Origin: CAVTHW01 sp963734625
GTDB taxonomy: Bacteria > Acidobacteriota > Terriglobia > Bryobacterales > Bryobacteraceae
Direction of reading: 5' to 3'
Assembly: GCA_963734625.1 (NCBI GenBank)
Contig: CAVTHW010000022.1
Coordinates: 274,315 to 338,314, forward strand
DNA: 64,000 nucleotides
The notes under the pieces are model-generated. The model saw nothing but the letters and a program-made list of their open reading frames with translations. It did no database searches and was not told the origin of the DNA. Position 1 is the first letter of the stretch; every line of letters begins with the position of its first letter. Shown one piece after another: positions 34,654-43,345 of this stretch. Position numbers and translations under genes: made by a program.

Positions 34654-35202
34654 ATGAAAGCGCTCAAAGCGTGCCTGTCATTGCTGGCGGTAGTGGTCGT
34701 CGGGACTCTGGTAGGTTGCTCGACGACGTCCACGAAGACAGCCGACGTTGCTGGCAGCATCCGCACCTCTCTGGATCAGGCCGGTTACAAAGATGTGTCG
34801 GTAAGTCAGGATCGCGACAAAGGCGTCGTGACCCTGGGCGGACACGTCGCCTCGGACGTTGACAAGTCACAAGCCGAATCCATTGCCAGGTCCCTCGCGG
34901 GGCCCCAAGTTGTGTCGAACCAGATCGCAGTGCTTCCGCCGGGCGCCGAGAGTGATGCAAAAACGGTGAACTCGGCCCTGGACCAGGGTATCGAGAGCAA
35001 CCTGGATGCGGCTCTCATTCAAGACAAGCTTCACGACGGCGTAAAATTCGCCGTCAAGAATCACGTCGTCACGCTGAGTGGTGAGGTTGACTCTCAATCG
35101 AAGCGCACGCAGGTCGAAGAGGTCGCCTCCAGGGTGCCTAATGTGCAGCAGGTAGTGAACGAACTGCAGGTCAAACGGCAGAAGGCCACCTCGTCGAAGT
35201 AA
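34654..35202 (+). CDS. lipoprotein with two BON domains
   Basis: The 182-residue product starts at ATG 34654 behind AAGGAG. A lipobox (GTLVGCST, cysteine near residue 22) marks it as a lipoprotein. Two BON domains follow at about 30-95 (GVVTLGGHVASDVDKSQAE) and about 110-175 (VVTLSGEVDSQSKRTQVEEV). BON domains bind membranes or phospholipids, so the protein probably acts in the periplasm at the envelope, as OsmY and DolP do. It stands alone between unrelated genes. Confidence 0.87.
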   Translation: MKALKACLSLLAVVVVGTLVGCSTTSTKTADVAGSIRTSLDQAGYKDVSVSQDRDKGVVTLGGHVASDVDKSQAESIARSLAGPQVVSNQIAVLPPGAESDAKTVNSALDQGIESNLDAALIQDKLHDGVKFAVKNHVVTLSGEVDSQSKRTQVEEVASRVPNVQQVVNELQVKRQKATSSK

Positions 35203-35245
35203 GAGCTGTGCTCAGAACCTGCCCCTGTGTGTAGAATCAGGGGTC

Positions 35246-36526
35246 ATGGGTCGCGCATTTGTACTACGGGGCCGCTTCAGCAGGTTCTTTTCGGATCTTG
35301 GCCCCGGATTGACTACCGGCGCCGCGGATGACGACCCATCCGGCATCTCGACGTATTCGGTCACCGGCGCCGCGTTCGGCTACACGCCCCTGTGGACCGC
35401 GCTCTTCTCTTTCCCCTTGATGGCGGCCGTGCAAATCATGTGCGCCCGCCTGGGCATGGTCACCGGACACGGGCTGGCAGGCGTGATTCGGTTGCGCTAT
35501 CCACGCTGGATCCTTTGGAGCGCCTGTGCGCTGCTGGTCATCGCCAACACCGTCAACATCGCCGCGGATCTCGGTGGCATGGCTGACGTCACGGAACTTT
35601 TGACTGGTGTCAACTCGCTCTATTGGACCCCCTTGTACGCGCTCCTCCTCGTGTGCCTGCTGTTCTGGGCGAGTTATCGCGCCATCGCCCGGATTTTCAA
35701 GTGGCTCACTCTCGCCTTGTTCGCCTACATCGCCGCTGCATTTCTAGCGCACCCGGACTGGCCCGCCGTGTTGCGGGCAACCCTGATTCCACGCGTGGAG
35801 TGGTCCGGCGCGTATTGGGCGACGTTGGTCGGCATCCTGGGAACTACCATCTCGCCATACCTCTTCTTTTGGCAGGCCGCGCAGGAAGTAGAGCAGGAGA
35901 TCGCTCAGGGCCGGTCGACCGTCGCCAAGCGTAAAGGCGCGACCAAGAAGGAAATAAGGAGTTCCCGGAACGACGTCCTCACCGGCATGTTCTTTTCGAA
36001 CCTGGTGATGTACTTCATCATCCTCACGTCGGCCGCCACCCTGCACGCGCACGGCAAGACGTCAATATCCACCGCGCGCGATGCCGCCGAGGCGCTACGT
36101 CCTTTGGCCGGTGACGGCGCCTACTGGCTCTTCAGCCTGGGTTTGATCGGAGCCGGCATGCTCGGAGTCCCGGTATTGGCCGGATCTTGCGCCTACGCCA
36201 TAGCCGAAGCGGCCGACTGGGTTGGCTCGCTGGAAGTGCACCCTCCCCTGGCTCACGGCTTCTATGGCGTCATCGCCATCGCAATGGCGCTGGGCCTCGG
36301 CCTGGATTACGCAGGCCTGGACGCGGTCAAGATGCTTTTCTGGGCGGCGGTACTCAACGGAGCACTGGCGCCGCCCCTGCTCATCCTGGTGGTGCTGCTC
36401 ACCAGCAGGGCGGACGTCATGGGAGTGCATCGGAACGGAACCCTGCTTCGCTGGCTGGGGTGGACGTGTGCCGCTGTCATGCTGATTGCGACTGTCGTTA
36501 TGTTCGTGACCGCCTATGTAGGATGA
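35246..36526 (+). CDS. NRAMP-family metal transporter with variant binding motifs
   Basis: A 426-residue inner-membrane protein with about eleven helices. Canonical NRAMP transporters bind manganese or iron through DPGN in helix 1 and an A-x-x-M in helix 6. Here helix 1 reads GAADDDPSGI, and helix 6 reads GILGTTISPYLFFWQA with no methionine. These changes point away from soft transition metals and toward a relative of the NRAMP-like magnesium transporters, or another substrate. A charged loop (KRKGATKKE) separates the halves. The frame is intact. Confidence 0.82.
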   Translation: MGRAFVLRGRFSRFFSDLGPGLTTGAADDDPSGISTYSVTGAAFGYTPLWTALFSFPLMAAVQIMCARLGMVTGHGLAGVIRLRYPRWILWSACALLVIANTVNIAADLGGMADVTELLTGVNSLYWTPLYALLLVCLLFWASYRAIARIFKWLTLALFAYIAAAFLAHPDWPAVLRATLIPRVEWSGAYWATLVGILGTTISPYLFFWQAAQEVEQEIAQGRSTVAKRKGATKKEIRSSRNDVLTGMFFSNLVMYFIILTSAATLHAHGKTSISTARDAAEALRPLAGDGAYWLFSLGLIGAGMLGVPVLAGSCAYAIAEAADWVGSLEVHPPLAHGFYGVIAIAMALGLGLDYAGLDAVKMLFWAAVLNGALAPPLLILVVLLTSRADVMGVHRNGTLLRWLGWTCAAVMLIATVVMFVTAYVG

Positions 36527-36586
36527 TGCCAGAACGCCTTGAGACGGCCATCGCTCTATGGTTATACTTGGCCGGAGCTAACTGCC

Positions 36587-37963
36587 ATGCGTCCATCCTA
36601 CTTGTCTCTGATCCTTTCCGCGGCGGCCTTGTTTGCGGCGCAGCTACCTCCGCCAACGGCGGCGAAGATCGATGCGATCGCCGTCCAAGCCCTCGCCGAT
36701 AGCGGCAAGCCCAGCGTCTCGATTGCGATTGTGCAGGGCGGTAAAGTCGCTTACGAGAAGGCCTATGGAAAGGCTCGGCTGGATCCGGCGACGGATGCCA
36801 AGGCGGGGATGCGCTACCACATCGGGTCGGTCAGTAAACAGTTTCTGGCGGGCGCCGTCCTGTTGCTGGTACAGGACGGCAAGTTGTCGCTCGACGACCG
36901 CGTTTCGCGCTACCTTCCCAGCCTGACGCGGGCTGGGGAAATCACCATCCGCCAGCTTCTCTCGCACACATCGGGATACCAGGACTATTATCCGCAGGAC
37001 TACCTGGCGCCGTTCATGGAGAAGCCGGTGACGGCCGACAGCATACTCGAGCAGTGGGCCAGAAAGCCGCTGGACTTCGAGCCGGGCACGTGCTGGCAGT
37101 ACAGCAACACGAACTACGTGGTGGCGGGCCGGATTGTGGAGCGGGTGACGGGCGGCCCGTTCTTCGCCTTCCTGGCGAAGCGTATCCTGCAACCGCTGGG
37201 GATCTCGAGCGCCATCGACGTGGCCGAGCGGACTCTGGGGCCGTCGGACGCCGCTGGTTACACCCGGTTCGCGCTGGGTCCCCAGCGCCCGGTAGGGGCC
37301 GAAGGCCGCGGCTGGCTGTACGCGGCCGGGGAGCTGGCCATGACGGCGCACGACCTGGCTCTGTGGGACATCTCTCTGATGGAGCACAAGCTCCTGACGC
37401 CCGCGTCGCTCGAAGCCATGACGACGCCGGCGCGCCTGCGCAACGGCACGCCTACCAACTACGCGCTGGGAGTGGAAGTTTGGGACGCCGGCGGGCATCC
37501 CAAGCTGGTTCATGGCGGCGCGGTATCCGGCTTCGTGAGCTTGAACACGGTCTGGCCGGATCAAGGCGCGGCCGTAGTGGTGCTCGCCAATGCGGACGGC
37601 TCTGGCGCGCCGGAATCCATCACGGATCAGATCGCGCCGCTGCTGTTGACGGCGGCGGAAGATCCGCAAGCGGATGGGGTGTTGCGGCAAGCGAGGCAGA
37701 TCTTCGACGGATTGCTGGAAGGCAAGATCGATCGGAGCCTGCTGACCTCCAATGCCGATGCCTACTTCACCCGTCAGGTTCTAGCGGACGCCTCGGCCAG
37801 CCTGAAGGCGCTGGGCAAGCTGGAATCCTTGAAGCCGATCTCCGTGACGCTGCGCGGTGGCATGACCTACCGCCATTTCGAGTTGAAGTTCAAGGACAGG
37901 TCACTGCGCCTGCGGACGCTCACCGTGCCGGGCGGGAAGTTGGAGCAGTATCTGATTCAGTAG
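36587..37963 (+). CDS. beta-lactamase-family (class C-like) serine hydrolase
   Basis: A 458-residue exported enzyme with a signal peptide (about 1-18). The nucleophile motif is SVSK (S81, K84), followed by YSN in CWQYSNTNY and HGG in LVHGGAVSGF, the three elements of the class C beta-lactamase/DD-peptidase fold. A C-terminal domain of about 100 residues follows. Such proteins are usually peptidases or esterases rather than antibiotic-resistance enzymes; the substrate is unknown. The ATG at 36587 with GGAG upstream is preferred over 36539. Confidence 0.85.
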   Translation: MRPSYLSLILSAAALFAAQLPPPTAAKIDAIAVQALADSGKPSVSIAIVQGGKVAYEKAYGKARLDPATDAKAGMRYHIGSVSKQFLAGAVLLLVQDGKLSLDDRVSRYLPSLTRAGEITIRQLLSHTSGYQDYYPQDYLAPFMEKPVTADSILEQWARKPLDFEPGTCWQYSNTNYVVAGRIVERVTGGPFFAFLAKRILQPLGISSAIDVAERTLGPSDAAGYTRFALGPQRPVGAEGRGWLYAAGELAMTAHDLALWDISLMEHKLLTPASLEAMTTPARLRNGTPTNYALGVEVWDAGGHPKLVHGGAVSGFVSLNTVWPDQGAAVVVLANADGSGAPESITDQIAPLLLTAAEDPQADGVLRQARQIFDGLLEGKIDRSLLTSNADAYFTRQVLADASASLKALGKLESLKPISVTLRGGMTYRHFELKFKDRSLRLRTLTVPGGKLEQYLIQ

Positions 37964-38184
37964 CGGCAGTATGAGCGACAACCGCGACGCCGGGGACGGC
38001 AGTGAGACCGTCACCATCTTCACCATCACCCCTGCACGAGGCGCCATCCAGGAGCGCCCGCCCGAATGAAGAAGATCCAGCGGTCGTCAGGCAGCCACAA
38101 CCATGGGACACCCTCGACCGGCGCCGGTGCGGGGACAGATATCGGTAGGCTGGGCGCGTGGTCTCCGGACGGCAACTGACCCGC

Positions 38185-38226
38185 CGCCGGGCTTCTGCCC
38201 GGCGTTTGCGGCAGGCTGAAAGCCTG
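38185..38226. repeat. two adjacent short hairpins (REP-like)
   Basis: The first is a perfect 8-base arm pair CGCCGGGC/GCCCGGCG with a TTCT loop (38185-38204). The second is CAGGCT/AGCCTG with a GAA loop (38212-38226). They lie in the 294-base gap between the serine hydrolase and the GT39-like gene, 30 bases before the latter. Paired GC-rich hairpins of this kind are often dispersed repeats. No gene is seen in the gap. Confidence 0.5.
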
Positions 38227-38256
38227 AGCTTATAGTACAATTCGGCGTTGACGTTC

Positions 38257-39747
38257 ATGCGCCACACGGCCGTCACCCGAGACCGGCTGCTGCTGCTCCT
38301 TGTCGTGCTCCTGGCCGCCGGCAGCTTCGTCCTTGCGGCGCGGCACATGTCTCATTCGGTCTGGTTCGACGAGTCGCAGACGCACCTCATCGCCAGCCAG
38401 GACACCTTCAAAGGGATCGCACTCCTCGCCCGGACCGAAAGATCGTATCCACCGCTCTTCTTCCTGGCCGAGCACTATTCCTTGAAGCACAGGGACGATG
38501 AGATCGGCTTGCGGTTGCCGGCGGCGCTGTTTGGCGCGCTCGCCGTCGTTGCCGTGTTTCTACTCGGCCGGACGCTGGTTGACAGCCTTGCAGGCGCGGT
38601 TGCGGCCTTTCTTTTTGTCCTGACGCCCGGCGTCCTGCGCTACTTCGCCGACGGGAACGGGTACACCCAGCTCATGCTCGTCTCCGCTTTGTCCGCTATC
38701 CAGCTAATCAAGGCTGCCCGTACCAACCGGGCCGCGGATTGGGTGCTGTACTCGCTCACTGCCCTCCTGGGCCTGGGGACGCACATCCTTTTCATTTTTC
38801 ACCTTGGAGCCCAGATCCTGGCCGGCGCGTATCTGAGGGCGTCTTCGCGCGAGGCGCTGAAACCCGCCTATCTTAGGCTCCTGGCAGTGACCCTGCCCTT
38901 GCTGTTGGTGGCCCTCGGATGGGCCTTTGTCTACGTGCGGGGCGGCGGAGACGTCCGAACGCTGCAGCTCTCTAGATTGCCGGAATTGAGCACGCTAGTC
39001 GCCGTCGCCGGCATGTACGCCGGACCCCTCGCGCTCGGAACCTTGTTCCAGCTTGCTCTGTGGGGCCTGCTGCAGGTTATCGGCGCGGCAGTTCTGTTCA
39101 AGTTCCACCGGCCGGCTTTCTGGACTGCAGCCATTCTCGCGGCATTTCCACTGCTGGGCATCACTCTCTTCATCAAAGCCACGCTGCCCTACGTTGCTTA
39201 CCGCTACGCTTTGGGCGTATTCCCCTTCGCCTGCGTAATAGCGGCGAGCGCGGTGCGGTCGTGGCCCAAGCCTGGACGTCTCCTGTCGCTGGCGCTCGCC
39301 GGCGTCTACTGCCTCGCGGGATTCTGGTCTCTCTGGACGGCCCCGGCGAACGTCTTTGAGTATCAGGACTGGCGGGGAGCGGCGGGCTATCTCGCCCGGC
39401 GCGTGGCCGCCGGCGACACTGTGATCGCAGTAGGCAGAATCGCCCAGTTGCCCCTCAGCTACTACTACCGAGGCGCCGTGACGACCGCCGGCTCGCACGA
39501 CCCGAATGGCGTCCTTCGGCTTCTGGAGCAATCCGCCACGCGAGACAGCAGAGTCTGGGTAGTGCGCGGCGCCCTGGCCAACGAGAACCCGTTGATAGCG
39601 AGCTTCACCGAGTCGCGCCCGCGGAGTCAGAACAGCCTCGAAACAGGACTTTCCTCCGCGCTGCGAACTCGGGGCTTCACCACTTGCGACCGTGCGAGCT
39701 TTCACCGCGTGGAACTGCTGGCGGTTGGCCGGGACCCATGCCGCTAG
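38257..39747 (+). CDS. GT39-like (PMT/ArnT-type) membrane glycosyltransferase
   Basis: A 496-residue membrane protein with about ten helices. After the first helix the motif VWFDESQTH carries the acidic residue pair typical of GT-C enzymes that use polyprenyl-phosphate sugars. A soluble periplasmic C-terminal part follows residue 370. The acceptor is unknown. The ATG at 38257 is used; an in-frame TTG at 38248 also exists. It converges on, and overlaps by four bases, the CapK-like gene. Confidence 0.75.
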   Translation: MRHTAVTRDRLLLLLVVLLAAGSFVLAARHMSHSVWFDESQTHLIASQDTFKGIALLARTERSYPPLFFLAEHYSLKHRDDEIGLRLPAALFGALAVVAVFLLGRTLVDSLAGAVAAFLFVLTPGVLRYFADGNGYTQLMLVSALSAIQLIKAARTNRAADWVLYSLTALLGLGTHILFIFHLGAQILAGAYLRASSREALKPAYLRLLAVTLPLLLVALGWAFVYVRGGGDVRTLQLSRLPELSTLVAVAGMYAGPLALGTLFQLALWGLLQVIGAAVLFKFHRPAFWTAAILAAFPLLGITLFIKATLPYVAYRYALGVFPFACVIAASAVRSWPKPGRLLSLALAGVYCLAGFWSLWTAPANVFEYQDWRGAAGYLARRVAAGDTVIAVGRIAQLPLSYYYRGAVTTAGSHDPNGVLRLLEQSATRDSRVWVVRGALANENPLIASFTESRPRSQNSLETGLSSALRTRGFTTCDRASFHRVELLAVGRDPCR

Positions 39748-41054
39748 TGCACCAGCGTGTAGTACGGGCGATACTTGCCGTTCGGTCCGGCGGGGATGTC
39801 GTCGACAAGTTCGACGTCAACCCCGACGCTGCCATCCATGGCCGCGGCCACCGCTCGCGCCGTCGCGCTGATCGCCTCGGCGCCCGGATGGACCTTCGAG
39901 ATGAGCCTGATGTGGACGTGATCGACTCGGTCTTGCACGATTTGGTAGCGGCGCAGCCACGGCGCCGAGGTCAGCAGGGGCCCCAGCAGCACGTACGGAT
40001 GAATGCGCCTCCCGTCCGGCAGGATGAACTGCTCGATCGTCCGTCCCAGGACGCTCGTGATGGTGGCGACCGGCGCGCCGCAGGCGCACGGCCTGTCCCC
40101 CAGGGTGACCAGATCGTTGAGCCGGTAACGGATGAACGGCATAGCGTAGGAATGCAGGGCCGTTGCCACGACCTCGCCCTGCTCGCCCACGCCGGCGTGC
40201 CGCCCGTCGTGCATCACTTCTAAAACGATGCTCCACTCCGCGACGTGATAGCAGCCTCCGCGCGGACATTCCGTGGCCAGCAGATTGTATTCATGGCTGG
40301 CGTATGAGTCGAAGACCGGTGCGCCTAAGATCTTCGAGACCCGCTGCCGCATCTCGAAGGGAAATGTCTCGGCGGAAGTGAGCACAAGGCGGGGCCGGAT
40401 GCTGGCGCGATCCTCCTCTGTCAAGAGCGCCGCGATTTCCGCGATGCCGCTGCCCTGACCCGTCAGGACGTCGGGTTCGATTGCGCGAAGCTGCGCCCGG
40501 ATCTTCTCTGCCGGTTGCAGACAGTACACGTCTTCCCGCCGCGCCAGCCACGGACGCAAATCGGATCGGGTCGCCTTTTCGTGTCCTGGAGCTCGAGTGC
40601 GCTTGCTTCCCAAGCCCAGGCAGGCGCGCCGGTCCGTCGGGCGTAGCCCCTGGGATAACTGCTCTCTAAGTCGAAAAGCCCGCAGCAGGTATTCCTCGAA
40701 GAATGTGCGCCGGATTACGAGCGGCTCCCCGGATGTGCCGCTGGTAAAGTGTATGATCAGTTTCTCCGGGTTGATGCCTTCCGCGACCAGGGCCTCTGGC
40801 GGCAGAGCCTGGAGGTCCTGGCGTGAAGTCACCGGAATGCGGTGGAGGTCGCCCGGCGATCGGATGTCTTCGGGACGCAGCCCCGCTTGCTGGAACAGGC
40901 GGCGATAATAGGGCACGTTCCTCGACGCATGCCGCACCAGCGCCCGCAGACGGCGCGCCTGATACGCCAGGAGTTCCTCGCGCGTCCAGTTGTGCGCCTG
41001 CACCAGCGCTTCCAAACCGGCGGCCCACCTGGGGAGGAGCGGGAAAATCGTCAC
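39744..41054 (-). CDS. adenylate-forming ligase of the PaaK/CapK family
   Basis: A 436-residue enzyme that should activate a carboxylic acid as its acyl-adenylate. It shows the P-loop FTSGTSGEPLVI (about residue 103), an N-terminal PaaK-like helix region (RHASRNVPYYRRLFQQAGL), FDSYASHEYNLLATEC in the adenylate-binding region and MPFIRYRLNDL near the hinge. CapK relatives occur in polysaccharide and lipid-linked pathways. The GTG start lies only about 20 bases from the start of the divergent ATP-grasp gene, so the two probably share control. Confidence 0.82.
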   Translation of the reverse strand: MTIFPLLPRWAAGLEALVQAHNWTREELLAYQARRLRALVRHASRNVPYYRRLFQQAGLRPEDIRSPGDLHRIPVTSRQDLQALPPEALVAEGINPEKLIIHFTSGTSGEPLVIRRTFFEEYLLRAFRLREQLSQGLRPTDRRACLGLGSKRTRAPGHEKATRSDLRPWLARREDVYCLQPAEKIRAQLRAIEPDVLTGQGSGIAEIAALLTEEDRASIRPRLVLTSAETFPFEMRQRVSKILGAPVFDSYASHEYNLLATECPRGGCYHVAEWSIVLEVMHDGRHAGVGEQGEVVATALHSYAMPFIRYRLNDLVTLGDRPCACGAPVATITSVLGRTIEQFILPDGRRIHPYVLLGPLLTSAPWLRRYQIVQDRVDHVHIRLISKVHPGAEAISATARAVAAAMDGSVGVDVELVDDIPAGPNGKYRPYYTLVH

Positions 41055-41077
41055 GACCTATTCTACAATTGCAGTTC

Positions 41078-42481
41078 GTGTCTGCCTCGCAATCCTTCCG
41101 CGATCTGTTTGGGACGAAGCGCATCCTGTGGCAGCACGTCTTCGGCTACTACTGCATGGGACTGGACCGTTTCTGCCCGATTGGCGCGGTCGCTTCGGTG
41201 GATTATGGAAGGGAGTATCGCTGGATCGAAGAGCGCACTTCGATCCGCATGCTGAGCGTGGAGGCGGGAGGCGACCTGAGGCCAAAGCCCAGGGAGGGCG
41301 ACGTCGAGCGCATTATCCCCGCACTGAAGCCGCGGCTTCTGGATGTCATGCGCCGGGAAGGTGGCGTTTGGTCTCTGGTCTGTCCGCTGCCCAGCGCCAG
41401 GATGCCATCTCTCGCCCAGGAGTTGGGCTGTGAGTCGGCATGTCCGCGCGCCGATGTCGGCTACTGGCTCTACAACAAAGTGAATTTCTTCTCCGGGCTG
41501 GAGTTGCTGCGGCTTCCCCGATTGCCAGGGCGGTGGCTTACCCCGCCGGAGTTGCGCTACTCCGAACTGCGCGCTGCGATGGGAGCCCGGCTGGTCTTGC
41601 AGAAGGCGATGGGCGGCGGCGGTCAAGGCACGGTATTTATCGCTTCCGAACAGGATCTCCTCGGGGCTGCCTCTTTGATAGCCGGCGATCCGGTGTGGGT
41701 CACGCCCGAGATCGAAGGGCCGTCAATCAATCTGAACGCGATTGTCCTGGATCGCAGCGTCGTGGTGGGAAGCCCCAACATCCAACTCGTTGGCCTGGGA
41801 ATGCTGCAGTGCAGGCCGGGAATGTACTGTGGCAACGATTACACTTCGGCCGCCGGTCTGGGGCCGGCGATCCTCGCGGACGTCCGCCGGCAGACGGAGA
41901 GGATCGGAGGGTGGTTGGCGACGCTCGGTTTTCGCGGGCTGTTCGGCTTGGACTTCGTGGTTGACATGGATTCCTCCCGAGCCTATGCCGTCGACCTCAA
42001 TCCGCGCTGGCAGGGTTCAACCGCGGTGGGCGCACAGGCCGAGACGCGCGCTGGACGCCTGCCCTTGGCCGCGGCTGAAATCGCCTGGAGGCTGGGAGTC
42101 CTCGGCGAAGAGGACATCGCGCGCGGGGCCGACCAGTTCTTTGCGCCGCTGAAGGCTTCCCAGATGTCGTTCCGCCTGAACAAGGAGGGTTGGAGACTGG
42201 TGACCGGTGCGCTCGAGCCTGGCGTCTATTCATCGGCTCCCCAGGCGGCCTTCCTGCGTCCCGGCATCGAACTGGACGACTTGAAGGCGCCGGGCGAGGT
42301 GCTCGTCACGGGCGCCGTTCCCCCGCAGGGCTACCGGCTAGGTCCGGAGTGCTACCCGCTGCGGGTGTACGCCGAACAACCCGTCATCGACCTTGCGAGC
42401 GGGCAGCCGCTCCCCTGGGCCCGGCAGTTCGCCAGTGCCATGTACGAGGCGCTCCGGTTGGCGCCTAGTCCGGCAGATTGA
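41078..42481 (+). CDS. ATP-grasp-fold ligase-like protein
   Basis: A 467-residue product from GTG 41078 (a TTG at 41069 is an alternative). The centre (about 165-340) has ATP-grasp elements: VLQKAMGGGGQGTVF for the nucleotide loop, WVTPEIEGPSINLNAIV, GLFGLDFVVDMD and YAVDLNPRWQGS, with the metal-binding aspartate and asparagine. Such enzymes join a carboxylate to an amine via an acyl-phosphate. Together with the divergent CapK-like ligase it suggests a small biosynthetic pair. The substrates are unknown. Confidence 0.8.
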   Translation: MSASQSFRDLFGTKRILWQHVFGYYCMGLDRFCPIGAVASVDYGREYRWIEERTSIRMLSVEAGGDLRPKPREGDVERIIPALKPRLLDVMRREGGVWSLVCPLPSARMPSLAQELGCESACPRADVGYWLYNKVNFFSGLELLRLPRLPGRWLTPPELRYSELRAAMGARLVLQKAMGGGGQGTVFIASEQDLLGAASLIAGDPVWVTPEIEGPSINLNAIVLDRSVVVGSPNIQLVGLGMLQCRPGMYCGNDYTSAAGLGPAILADVRRQTERIGGWLATLGFRGLFGLDFVVDMDSSRAYAVDLNPRWQGSTAVGAQAETRAGRLPLAAAEIAWRLGVLGEEDIARGADQFFAPLKASQMSFRLNKEGWRLVTGALEPGVYSSAPQAAFLRPGIELDDLKAPGEVLVTGAVPPQGYRLGPECYPLRVYAEQPVIDLASGQPLPWARQFASAMYEALRLAPSPAD

Positions 42482-43307
42482 GTTTGCGGATCCAGATGTT
42501 CCGGAAACGCACTGGCTGATTGTGGTCCTGCAAGCTCAGCGCTTCCTCCGCCGGGTGCGCGGTATAGGTGCCCACCCGCCTCCATATGGTGGTCCCCAGG
42601 TAGGCCCTGTGGTCCTGCACCAGCACCCCGTTGAACATCACCGTGATGTAAGCCGGCTTCACTACTTTGGTCCCCTCGAAGCGCGGCGCCTCGAAGAAAA
42701 TGTCGTACACGTTCCATTCGCCCTGGGGACGCGCCGGGTTCACCAGTGGCGGCCATACCCCGTAAACGGCGCCGGCCCCTCCATCGGCATAAGTCAGATT
42801 CTGGTTGGACTCCAGCACCTGGATCTCGTAGCGCGTCATCAGTTCCACGCCGCTGTTGCCTCGGCTCTGGCCAGTGCCAGTCGCTTCCTTCGGGATCAGC
42901 CACTCCACGTGTAGCTGGCAATCGCCGAACTTGGCCTTCGTAACCAGGCGCCCGGTCCGCGGCACGATCTCGATGTAGCCGTTCTCCACCTTCCACTTGG
43001 GCGCCTGCGTGACTCCGCCGCGCGCCCGCTGCTCCCATTGCGAGAGGTCCTTTCCGTTGAACAGCACGATCGCGTCCGAAGGCGGCGCTTCATTCAGAAG
43101 CGGCAGCCCGGGGGTGACCTTCTCCGGACGCGGCCGGTCAATGTCGTGGACCCGCCATTTTTGCCCGGGGATTTGGGGAGTGTCATTGTACCCGCGAACG
43201 TCGTCGCCGGCCGATTCCGGAATGCCTTGTGGCTTGGCTGGCGCGGTAGCCGGCGGCTGCTGGGCCGCAAGCGCGGCGCCCAATGCCAGTAACAGGAGAG
43301 CTCTCAT
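42465..43307 (-). CDS. secreted DUF1080-family (3-keto-disaccharide hydrolase-like) protein
   Basis: A 280-residue protein with a signal peptide (about 1-16, LLLLALGAALAAQ) and one concanavalin-like DUF1080 domain (about 75-278): IVLFNGKDLSQWEQ, HVEWLIPKEATGTGQSRGNS, GVELMTRYEIQVLES and the terminal VRFRNIWIRKL. Some family members hydrolyse 3-ketoglucosides. The family is greatly expanded in Acidobacteriota and Planctomycetota. It overlaps the 3' end of the ATP-grasp gene by 17 bases on the opposite strand. Confidence 0.88.
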   Translation of the reverse strand: MRALLLLALGAALAAQQPPATAPAKPQGIPESAGDDVRGYNDTPQIPGQKWRVHDIDRPRPEKVTPGLPLLNEAPPSDAIVLFNGKDLSQWEQRARGGVTQAPKWKVENGYIEIVPRTGRLVTKAKFGDCQLHVEWLIPKEATGTGQSRGNSGVELMTRYEIQVLESNQNLTYADGGAGAVYGVWPPLVNPARPQGEWNVYDIFFEAPRFEGTKVVKPAYITVMFNGVLVQDHRAYLGTTIWRRVGTYTAHPAEEALSLQDHNQPVRFRNIWIRKLNLPD

Positions 43308-43345
43308 TGCTGGTGTCCCACCTCCGGAGCCAGTCTATCACGGCG

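Noticed and set aside
36587..37963. Serine hydrolase as an antibiotic-resistance beta-lactamase
   Set aside because: Motifs fit the broad class C/peptidase fold, but the long extra C-terminal domain is more typical of peptidases and esterases; resistance cannot be claimed.
40823..41077. Upstream extension of the ATP-grasp frame
   Set aside because: These residues lie under the N-terminal coding part of the CapK-like gene and are not family-like; the start at 41078 or 41069 is better.
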